Source: Clostridiales bacterium
GTDB taxonomy: Bacteria > Bacillota > Clostridia > Lachnospirales > Lachnospiraceae
Length of the DNA: 5,031 nt
Assembly (NCBI GenBank): GCA_015655565.1
Contig: JAATEU010000421.1
Location: 1 to 5,031 of the forward strand
Direction of reading: 5' to 3'
Shown here: positions 1 through 5,031 of the stretch, one piece after another
Layout: each line of letters opens with the position of its first letter
How positions within the stretch are numbered: the stretch's first letter is position 1
Translations under genes and position numbers: made by a program
The notes under the pieces: model-generated
The model's database searches: none
Seen by the model: the letters and a program-made list of their open reading frames with translations, nothing else
Told to the model about the DNA's origin: nothing

Positions 1-300
1 AAAATGATGGTAGATGAAATGAACGATTTTTTCTTCCAGACACTTATGACCTTAGCTGATACTTATACCAGGGCAACCCGTAATGAAGATATAGCTGCAG
101 AAATGAAAGCCTTTGCCCAGGAGTTCAGGAAAAAGGCAGAGAGAGTCTGTTTATTATCTTACATATTGAGGAACCGGGCAGCCGTGTATTTGAAAAACGT
201 GTTCCCTGCACTGGCATTTGCGCAGAATTCAACCTTCAGATTGAAGCTCCCCAGTTATGGTGGAGCAATGGGCTTGGCAATCAGCCGCTATACTTCATAA
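1..300 (+). CDS. Unrecognised helical reading frame, probably the end of an upstream gene fused out of frame to mannosidase DNA
   Basis: The frame is already open at base 1, so it may be the tail of a gene lying to the left. Candidate ATG codons lie at 4, 7 and 19, none with a visible ribosome binding site inside the window. Roughly the first 48 residues are charged and helix-like (for example AAEMKAFAQEFRKKAERV) and resemble no part of a GH2 beta-mannosidase, whose N-terminal domains are beta sandwiches. From about base 150 this frame is probably non-coding read-through, because the same DNA in the next frame encodes recognisable mannosidase sequence. The protein read to the TAA at 298-300 is therefore likely a chimera: a real helical segment plus an out-of-frame tail. 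I do not recognise the helical part and assign no function. A regulator or enzyme C-terminus is possible. Confidence 0.3.
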   Translation, partial: KMMVDEMNDFFFQTLMTLADTYTRATRNEDIAAEMKAFAQEFRKKAERVCLLSYILRNRAAVYLKNVFPALAFAQNSTFRLKLPSYGGAMGLAISRYTS

Positions 301-2030
301 AGGTATTGTTATATAAGGGTGATACTGTATTGGATACCTGGGAAAAAAAGATTGGCCTCCGTACGGTTGAGCTTGATACCTCGCCTGATAAGTGGGGGCA
401 TAATTTTAAATTCCGTGTGAATGGTGTGCCGATCTTTGCAAAAGGTGCAGACTGGATACCTTCGGATTCCTTTGTCACCCGTACAAGTGCGGAGGAGCTT
501 GAATTTTATATTAGCAGTGCAAAAGAGGCTAATATGAATATGTTAAGAGTCTGGGGCGGCGGCTATTATGAATCGGATTTGTTTTATGACCTCTGTGACA
601 AATATGGTATTTTAGTGTGGCAGGATTTTGGATTTTCCTGTCTGCCGTATCCGTTCCATGAAGAGGAATTTTTTGAAAATGTCCGGCAGGAGGTTGCCGA
701 TAATGTGCGCAGGCTTCGTCATCATGCAAGTCTTGCTCTATGGTGCGGGAACAATGAGATTGAATTGGTCTCCGGACTTTGGAAGAAAAATAAAAAACTT
801 TATCAGGCAGAACTGGGGTTCTTCCATAATGTATTGCCCGGGTGGGTAGAACAGGCGGATACCGTAACTCCTTACTGGCCGGGTTCCCCCGATTCCGGTA
901 CCACAGACAGTAAACCCAATGATCTGAATAATGGAGATACCCATTTATGGCAGGTATGGCACGGAATGCTTCCCATAAAAGCCTTCCGTAAACTCCCGAC
1001 CCGGTTTTGTTCCGGATTCGGCATGGAATCCCTGCCGTCGATGCAAACAATACGTTCTTTTACGGATGATTCCGATTTGGATATTTTCAAGCCGGCCCTG
1101 CTGGCTCACCAAAAATCGGGTGGCGGCAACCGGAAAATGCTGTTCTACCTGTTATCAAAATACCGGAATCCTGCTGCCTTTGAAGACTTTATTTATCTTT
1201 CCCAACTGATACAGGCGGAAACTGTCCGCTATGCTACCGAACAGTGGCGCAGGAACATGGGGCGCTGCAACGGTGCACTTTACTGGCAGTATAACGACTG
1301 CTGGCCGGCGGTCTCCTGGGCGGGAATAGACTATGGCAAACAATTCAAAGCCGTTCAATACAGGGCGAAATATTTCAATCAGATGTGCTGCGTTTCAGCC
1401 GAAATTTTAAACCGCCGGGCGGATATTTATGTTATTAACGAATATCCGTCGGCATTTACCGGCACACTAAAATGGGAGCTGGTTGATTTTCACGGTAATA
1501 CCATCGATTCTGCTGAAGAAAAAGTAAACGTTCAGGAAAATGGGGCAGGGAAGATTAAGTCACTCAGCTATAAAAATATTCTTCATGGGCACAAAAAGAA
1601 TAAAGCAGCCCTTATTCTGAACTTGATGGATGAAACCGGTATTCTGTCAAAACAGACCTGCCTTCTGGTTCCGGATAAAAAGGCGGCCTTAGAAAAACCG
1701 GATATTCAAAGCAGTCTGACAGTTAAAGGCAATACGGCGGTGCTCACCCTTAAAACCGATGTATTTGCCCGCTATGTTTATGTGGACATCGACGGTGTTG
1801 CTGCACCGCTGTCGGACAATTACTTTGATATTGAGGGCGGCAAATCCTATTGCGTTACTTTTACCGTTCCGGATGACATGAGTGAGAATGTTTTAAAACA
1901 GGGTATCCGGGTCCATTCACTGACTGATGTGAAGGTGAAAGGCAGTTTACTTAACGATAAGCGGCTGCGTCTTGCCATGCGGTTAAACAGACAAAATTTC
2001 TTCAGCTGGCTTAAAATTAAATTTTTATAA
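153..2030 (+). pseudogene. Beta-mannosidase (GH2), 5'-truncated and lacking the catalytic nucleophile
   Basis: Intact relatives hydrolyse terminal beta-D-mannose from manno-oligosaccharides (EC 3.2.1.25), usually in the cytoplasm, and are about 820-850 residues. Here recognisable homology starts near base 160 (IEEPGSRVFEKRV, then APQLWWSNGLGNQPLYF), leaving about 620 residues. The sugar-binding sandwich and part of the next immunoglobulin-like domain are absent. The first standard start in frame is TTG at 306, with AAGG only 2 bases away, so it is not a credible start. Counting from 306, the barrel begins near residue 38 (VNGVPIFAKGADWIPSDSF). The acid/base motif WCGNNE is intact (Glu151, bases 756-758). 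LYWQYNDCWPAVSW closes the barrel near residue 350, and C-terminal beta domains run to the TAA. The nucleophile motif reads SGFGMES where the family has SEFG: residue 237 (GGA at 1014-1016) is Gly instead of Glu. Truncation and nucleophile loss both argue for an inactive remnant, although the remaining frame has no internal stop. Confidence 0.85.
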
Positions 2031-2067
2031 TAGCCCGCCTGCAGATTCCGACTGGAGAAGCAAGACA

Positions 2068-3321
2068 TTATATACCGTACTGACTGCCGGGATTATTTAT
2101 ACAGGTACTGTAATATTGACCCTTCGGATAATAGGAAAAACCGGGATATTCCACCACGGGCCATTTTTCTTTACGCAGCGCATCCACCAGGGCCGGCCCG
2201 ACATGCAGGTTTTCTTCAATTATTTGGAGGGGAGGCGTGAGAGCCAGCCACTGGTTCAGGGAAACATCGGCAAACCGGTCGCTTTTGAACATTTCCAGAT
2301 ACCACAGGGACTGGTTGCCGGTATTTTGAATATAATGCCCGGTAGCAAATGGTACATAGCCTACATCACCTGCCCTGAAGTCAAAGGTACGGGCTGTACC
2401 GTTGCCGGCAAATATTCCCATACGTGCCTGGCCGGAAATATAATATTGCCATTCGTCGTTATTCGGATGCCAGTGAAGTTCCCGGATGGCACCTGGGTAA
2501 ATTTCAATCAGCGCCGCTGCAATGGTTTTTGAAACCGGGAAATTTGTGGAATCCACGATTCTTACCCTTCCGCCGGATGTGCTGATTGGTGTCTGGGTCA
2601 ACAGGCGGTGTTTGAAACTTTGGGGAACGGATCCATAAGGGTCCTGGATTTTCTGGTTTTCCAGCGGACCTGGAAGGGTACCCTGGTAGATATAGACCTG
2701 TCCTTTCGGTATCCTGTCAAAGGCACTCTGGGGTACGCCGAAATTGGCCGATAATACATCTTTTGGAGTGTGGGCAAACCAATCGGAGAGGGATAGGGTA
2801 TTCATGTCGGAAAAATTTCCGTCATCAAAGACAAGCAGAAATTCACAGCCTTTTTCCAGGCCTTGGATGGAATGTGGAATGCCTGGCGGAAAATACCAGA
2901 GATCACCGGGACCGATATCAGCGATGAAATTCCGGCCTTCCTGGTCTACCGCCGTAATTCGTGCACTGCCGAGCAGCATAATGGACCATTCTGCCTGCTG
3001 GTGCCAGTGCGCCTCACTTACGCCGCCCGGTGTCAGGCGCATCTTAACACCTGCAAGAGTAGTTGCAACAGGCAGTTCCCTGACGGTGACCTCTCTGGAC
3101 CATCCCCCGTCTTTTAAGATCATATTGGCATCAGAGAAGGAAAATTTCATATTAGGGAGTAAGCCGGCGTCTGTAGCAGGCGGTACAAGCATATCAGGAT
3201 TTTCAATATCGCGGAGGATATCCCGGGGGCCGGGGTCTGTTGCACCGGTACCGTCATCCCGTATGGGCTGGGGTATATTGGAATATATGATTTGATTCTG
3301 ATGCGTATTATTTATAATCAT
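2068..3321 (-). CDS. Bicupin of the oxalate decarboxylase (OxdC) family
   Basis: This 417-residue two-cupin protein resembles Bacillus subtilis OxdC (385 residues) along nearly its whole length. OxdC is an Mn-dependent enzyme converting oxalate to formate and CO2. [13 protein letters not shown] starts the homology at residue 16. Cupin 1 keeps the metal ligands His105, His107, Glu111 and His150. Cupin 2 keeps His283, His285, Glu290 and His329, plus Arg280 and Glu343, the equivalents of OxdC Arg270 and Glu333. Two N-terminal positions differ: OxdC Arg92 is Ser102, and the lid SENST is SDMNT, with Asp172 for the catalytic Glu162. Decarboxylation, oxidation or another acid substrate are all possible. 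No signal peptide is seen, so it is probably cytoplasmic or, as for OxdD of Bacillus, spore-associated. After PVV (390) there is a 27-residue Tyr-rich tail that OxdC lacks. The start is set by AAGGAG 7 bases upstream. It is convergent with the mannosidase remnant and divergent from the dehydrogenase. Confidence 0.9.
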   Translation of the reverse strand: MIINNTHQNQIIYSNIPQPIRDDGTGATDPGPRDILRDIENPDMLVPPATDAGLLPNMKFSFSDANMILKDGGWSREVTVRELPVATTLAGVKMRLTPGGVSEAHWHQQAEWSIMLLGSARITAVDQEGRNFIADIGPGDLWYFPPGIPHSIQGLEKGCEFLLVFDDGNFSDMNTLSLSDWFAHTPKDVLSANFGVPQSAFDRIPKGQVYIYQGTLPGPLENQKIQDPYGSVPQSFKHRLLTQTPISTSGGRVRIVDSTNFPVSKTIAAALIEIYPGAIRELHWHPNNDEWQYYISGQARMGIFAGNGTARTFDFRAGDVGYVPFATGHYIQNTGNQSLWYLEMFKSDRFADVSLNQWLALTPPLQIIEENLHVGPALVDALRKEKWPVVEYPGFSYYPKGQYYSTCINNPGSQYGI

Positions 3322-3328
3322 TTTGTTT

Positions 3329-3334
3329 CTCCTT
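3329..3334 (-). promoter_or_regulatory. Ribosome binding site of the bicupin gene
   Basis: The minus strand reads AAGGAG, followed by 7 bases and then the ATG at 3321-3319. This is a near-consensus Shine-Dalgarno sequence at ideal spacing and fixes the start of the bicupin. Confidence 0.85.
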
Positions 3335-3348
3335 TTAATCGGGCTGTT

Positions 3349-3597
3349 TTAACAGATTTTAAGGATCAATGTGTATGGCTGCCAACCCATAAAAACAATG
3401 ATGCCTGCCTGGAGCAGACGTTTTATGTTATTGGAAACGTAATACACAGGGATTAACTTTACCGTATAGCATATTGTATACCATTTATATGCCATAAGTT
3501 CCGCCTGTTTAGATTCGCCGGAACATTTTTTATGTTGGCTGTGAAAGAAGAAAGGCAGGAAAAAAGCAGAAAGAATCCCTATGACACTAAACTTCAA
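3349..3597 (-). CDS. Possible small hydrophobic protein upstream of the bicupin, unrecognised
   Basis: This is an 82-residue frame starting at TTG (3597-3595), with AGGAAAG 6 bases upstream as a possible ribosome binding site. It begins with a hydrophobic, signal- or anchor-like stretch (KFSVIGILSAFFLPFFF). A second hydrophobic patch lies near residues 64-82 (LLQAGIIVFMGWQPYTLIL). In between is a polar, Tyr/Lys-containing stretch. It ends at TAA 3351-3349, leaving 27 bases before the bicupin ATG on the same strand, so the two could be cotranscribed. I do not recognise the family. Against it are the TTG start, the imperfect ribosome binding site and the AT-rich setting, in which a frame of this size can arise by chance. 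It could also be the remnant of a larger gene. Confidence 0.25.
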   Translation of the reverse strand: MKFSVIGILSAFFLPFFFHSQHKKCSGESKQAELMAYKWYTICYTVKLIPVYYVSNNIKRLLQAGIIVFMGWQPYTLILKIC

Positions 3598-3641
3598 AAT
3601 TTTCTTTCCTGCGGTTGTCCAAATTTATATAATATAATCTA

Positions 3642-3670
3642 TTTACCGGCATATTTAATTGGCCTATAAT
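3642..3670 (+). promoter_or_regulatory. Probable sigma-A-type promoter of the dehydrogenase gene
   Basis: The -35 box TTTACC (3642-3647) matches TTGACA at 4 of 6 positions. It is followed by a 17-base spacer and a perfect -10 box TATAAT (3665-3670). Transcription would start near 3677, giving a leader of about 39 bases before the ATG at 3716. The -10 box lies in the first copy of a CTATAATT direct repeat (second copy 3684-3691), and a GTTAT-TGG-ATAAC inverted repeat (3672-3684) covers the predicted start, so a regulator could bind here. Confidence 0.55.
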
Positions 3671-3691
3671 TGTTATTGGATAACTATAATT
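3664..3691. repeat. Direct repeat CTATAATT flanking a short inverted repeat at the promoter
   Basis: CTATAATT occurs at 3664-3671 and again at 3684-3691, exactly 20 bases apart, about two helical turns. The inverted repeat GTTAT-TGG-ATAAC (3672-3684) sits between the copies and shares one base with the second. This arrangement over the -10 box and predicted start suits an operator, but the DNA is AT-rich and chance is not excluded. Confidence 0.35.
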
Positions 3692-3701
3692 AACAAAATA
3701 C

Positions 3702-3707
3702 AGGAGG
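3702..3707 (+). promoter_or_regulatory. Ribosome binding site of the dehydrogenase gene
   Basis: A perfect AGGAGG lies 8 bases before the ATG at 3716. It decides the start: an in-frame ATG at 3659 would add 19 residues lacking homology to the family and would lie upstream of the proposed -10 box. Confidence 0.9.
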
Positions 3708-3715
3708 ATTTCATT

Positions 3716-4684
3716 ATGAGTAATACAATGCACATTTTAATGATAAATAATAGTATATTTAGTATAAATGAATATTATCAAAAACAGATCATGGATATTG
3801 CCCCCGGTTCCGTACTGACGGTTGTGAAAAACAAGGAAGTAAGTACGGAGTTAATCCAAGAGGCGGACATCATATTTGGGTGGCCGCAAATAGGGCTTCT
3901 CAAAGAGGCGAAGAACCTGAAATGGCTTCATCTTCCCAGTGCAGGTGCCGATGGATATACAAATAAAGAAAGCTATTACAATAAAGATGTTAAATTAACC
4001 AACTCAAGCGGTGTATTCGGACTTCCCATTGCCGAGCATGTCTTTGCCATGATTTTATCCTATAACCGTAACCTTCAGGATTATGCATATAATAAATCGG
4101 AGAAAAAATGGAAGGTTATTCCTGTGGTAAGGGATTTTTATGGTTCTACTATTGGAATAATCGGGCTTGGGGATATCGGGACGGAGGTAACTAAAAGAGC
4201 AAAAGCCTGGGGAGCAAATGTTCTTGCGGTGAAAAGAAACGTATCGGATATACCCCAAAACGTAGACAAACTTTATAGTCTGGAGGATATAGATGAAGTT
4301 CTGGAGCAATCCGATTATGTTATCCTGTCGTTGCCGGAAACGGCTAAGACAAAGGGAATTATGACGGAAGCCAGGTTAAGGAAGATGAAACCTCATGCTT
4401 TTCTGGTCAATATCGGAAGAGGCGCCCTGGTTGACCAGGATGTGTTAATAAAGGCCTTAAAGGAAAAGTGGATTGGCGGTGCCGGACTTGATGTTACCAC
4501 TCCGGAACCATTGCCGGAAGACAGTCCTTTGTGGAAACTCTCCAATGTAATTATAACACCTCACACATCCGGTAGTTCACCAACTAATATTCAAAGAAGG
4601 TTCGTTATATTTAACCGGAATCTGAAACTTTATTTGGAAAATAAGCCCTTGAAAAATACGGTGGATTTTACGGAAGGATATTAA
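3716..4684 (+). CDS. D-2-hydroxyacid dehydrogenase, probably NADP(H)-preferring
   Basis: This 322-residue protein has the usual length and layout of the family that reversibly reduces 2-oxoacids to D-2-hydroxyacids in the cytoplasm. The substrate domain includes LHLPSAGADGY (71-81) and NSSGVFGLPIAEHVFAMIL (96-114). The Rossmann domain starts with GIIGLGDIG (GxGxxG at 150-155). The catalytic triad is complete: Arg235 in NIGRG, Glu264 in TTPEP and His283 in TPHTSG. At the end of the second Rossmann strand (VLAVKRN), the Asp that selects NAD in many relatives is Lys173, followed by Arg174, so NADP(H) is the likelier cofactor, as in GhrA-type glyoxylate/hydroxypyruvate reductases. The substrate cannot be named from sequence. 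The gene has its own promoter and a perfect AGGAGG, and is divergent from the oxalate-type bicupin, which is compatible with glyoxylate or a related oxoacid but does not prove it. No clear terminator follows. Confidence 0.92.
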   Translation: MSNTMHILMINNSIFSINEYYQKQIMDIAPGSVLTVVKNKEVSTELIQEADIIFGWPQIGLLKEAKNLKWLHLPSAGADGYTNKESYYNKDVKLTNSSGVFGLPIAEHVFAMILSYNRNLQDYAYNKSEKKWKVIPVVRDFYGSTIGIIGLGDIGTEVTKRAKAWGANVLAVKRNVSDIPQNVDKLYSLEDIDEVLEQSDYVILSLPETAKTKGIMTEARLRKMKPHAFLVNIGRGALVDQDVLIKALKEKWIGGAGLDVTTPEPLPEDSPLWKLSNVIITPHTSGSSPTNIQRRFVIFNRNLKLYLENKPLKNTVDFTEGY

Positions 4685-4709
4685 TTAATATCAGTAATGG
4701 TTTAGTTTT

Positions 4710-5021
4710 ATGCTGTTCCGGGATAATAATTTTTTTGTTTCTTCCGGCCAGTGCAGTGAAGTGTTCACCTCTTATTATGGCAGGTTTTTAGAAGTCTGTG
4801 ACGGCGGTTTACTGGATGCGGCGGAATTTAAACAGGGGTATCGCCTGGGATATACAGAAGTGCTTATCACCAATCTAAAAAACAAAACAGTTAGGAAGCG
4901 GAAGTTTACTTTAGTTTGCTGTTGGCAGCCTGTTTTTTATCTATCAGTAAATTATAAGTCAAACCGATTAGTACGAATATTCCGCCGATACATTTACCGG
5001 CTGATAATTCGTGCAGCATAA
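4710..5021 (+). CDS. Doubtful 103-residue reading frame, unrecognised
   Basis: The frame starts 25 bases after the dehydrogenase stop. Its first 60 or so residues look protein-like (CSEVFTSYYGRFLEVCDGG, then EFKQGYRLGYTEVLITN), but there is no ribosome binding site before the ATG. The last 116 bases run antisense to a much more convincing transporter C-terminus, so the Arg-rich end of this frame is probably not real. At best it is the remnant of a lost gene covering about 4710-4905; at worst it is chance. I recognise no family and assign no function. Confidence 0.18.
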   Translation: MLFRDNNFFVSSGQCSEVFTSYYGRFLEVCDGGLLDAAEFKQGYRLGYTEVLITNLKNKTVRKRKFTLVCCWQPVFYLSVNYKSNRLVRIFRRYIYRLIIRAA

Positions 5022-5031
5022 AATAATCAAT
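4906..5031 (-). CDS. EamA/DMT-type membrane transporter, C-terminal fragment at window edge
   Basis: The last 41 codons of a gene enter from the right edge and end at TAA (4908-4906). The visible sequence has the signature end of EamA (drug/metabolite transporter superfamily) proteins: a short helix with Glu (FMLHELSAGK), then a final membrane span (CIGGIFVLIGLTYNLL) with the family's typical GG and VLIG pattern, then a short positively charged cytoplasmic tail (DKKQAANSKLK). Family members are ten-span inner-membrane exporters or importers of small metabolites; the substrate cannot be inferred from this end. It converges on the dehydrogenase, with about 220 bases between the stops. Only the C-terminus is seen, so the family call rests on pattern and hydrophobicity. 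Confidence 0.65.
   Translation of the reverse strand: MDYFMLHELSAGKCIGGIFVLIGLTYNLLIDKKQAANSKLK

Larger units (their letters stand above)
3322..3715. other. Divergent intergenic region between bicupin and dehydrogenase genes
   Basis: These 394 bases separate two divergently read genes. The right third (about 3621-3700) is very AT-rich and contains three TATAAT hexamers on the plus strand (3633-3638, 3665-3670, 3685-3690); only the middle one has a good -35 box at the right distance. The left two thirds hold a possible short minus-strand ORF (3349-3597). Small inverted repeats are present at 3344-3355 (CTGTT-TT-AACAG) and 3469-3492 (GCATAT, 12 bases, ATATGC). I could not find a convincing minus-strand promoter for the bicupin; the AT-rich block around 3620-3660 is the likeliest place. 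No intrinsic terminator is evident. Confidence 0.6.

Noticed and set aside
129..135. Programmed -1 frameshift (G AAA AAG) joining the first reading frame to the mannosidase
   Set aside because: The heptamer lacks the X XXY YYZ form because its first base is G, no stimulatory structure is evident, and the upstream frame does not encode mannosidase domains, so a fusion protein would make no family sense.
529..1050. Minus-strand 173-codon frame opposite the mannosidase
   Set aside because: It is antisense to the conserved GH2 barrel, with no ribosome binding site or family resemblance.
2744..3295. Plus-strand 183-codon frame opposite the bicupin
   Set aside because: It is antisense to a clearly conserved bicupin, including its first metal site, and its composition is that of a reverse-complement shadow.
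3432..3446. CcpA cre-like sequence TGGAAACGTAATACA
   Set aside because: The left half matches the cre consensus, but the right half lacks the conserved end, with two mismatches on this strand and more on the other.
3469..3492. GCATAT-12-ATATGC inverted repeat as a regulator site
   Set aside because: Six-base arms in AT-rich DNA are expected by chance, and no promoter element was found beside it, so it is only noted within the intergenic entry.
3659..3715. Longer dehydrogenase start at the upstream ATG (3659)
   Set aside because: The extra 19 residues are unlike the family N-terminus, there is no ribosome binding site before it, and it precedes the likely -10 box. The ATG at 3716 has a perfect AGGAGG 8 bases away.
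4756..4768. Hairpin GTGAA-GTG-TTCAC as a terminator after the dehydrogenase
   Set aside because: The stem is only 5 base pairs with a 3-base loop, is not GC-rich, and is not followed by a T run.

Overview
The window looks like chromosomal DNA of a low-to-moderate GC Firmicute, most likely a member of the Clostridia. The grounds are the strong AGGAGG-type ribosome binding sites, AT-rich intergenic DNA with TATAAT boxes, A/T-rich codon choice, and gene families (GH2 beta-mannosidase, OxdC-type bicupin, D-2-hydroxyacid dehydrogenase, EamA transporter) common in that group. No genus can be fixed from sequence alone. There are no RNA genes, CRISPR arrays or recognisable insertion sequences.

Left part (1-2030, plus strand): a GH2 beta-mannosidase that appears to be dead. 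The recognisable homology begins near base 160, in the middle of the immunoglobulin-like domain before the barrel. About 200 N-terminal residues that the family normally has are missing, and there is no acceptable start codon with a ribosome binding site. An unrelated helical reading frame in another phase fills bases 1 to about 150. In addition the catalytic nucleophile Glu of the SEFG motif is Gly (bases 1014-1016), while the acid/base Glu of WCGNNE is intact. The two lesions together make a decaying pseudogene the simplest reading.

Middle (2068-3321, minus strand): an intact two-cupin protein of the oxalate decarboxylase family, convergent with the mannosidase remnant and 37 bases from it. 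All eight metal ligands are present. The N-terminal active site departs from Bacillus subtilis OxdC at two catalytically important places, Arg92 to Ser and lid Glu162 to Asp, and the protein carries a Tyr-rich C-terminal tail. Its activity may therefore not be classical oxalate decarboxylation.

A 394-base divergent intergenic region (3322-3715) holds a possible small hydrophobic ORF upstream of the bicupin and a good sigma-A-type promoter for the rightward gene, with a repeat-structured element over its -10 box and start region.

Right part (3716-5031): an intact D-2-hydroxyacid dehydrogenase on the plus strand, probably NADP(H)-preferring, and the last 41 codons of an EamA/DMT-type membrane transporter entering from the right edge on the minus strand. 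About 220 bases between them hold only an unrecognised reading frame with no ribosome binding site.

A link between the bicupin (oxalate-type dicarboxylate chemistry) and the divergent dehydrogenase (glyoxylate/hydroxypyruvate-type reduction) is plausible from gene order but unproven. I see no clear multi-gene novel system. The best leads are the altered bicupin active site and the doubly damaged mannosidase.
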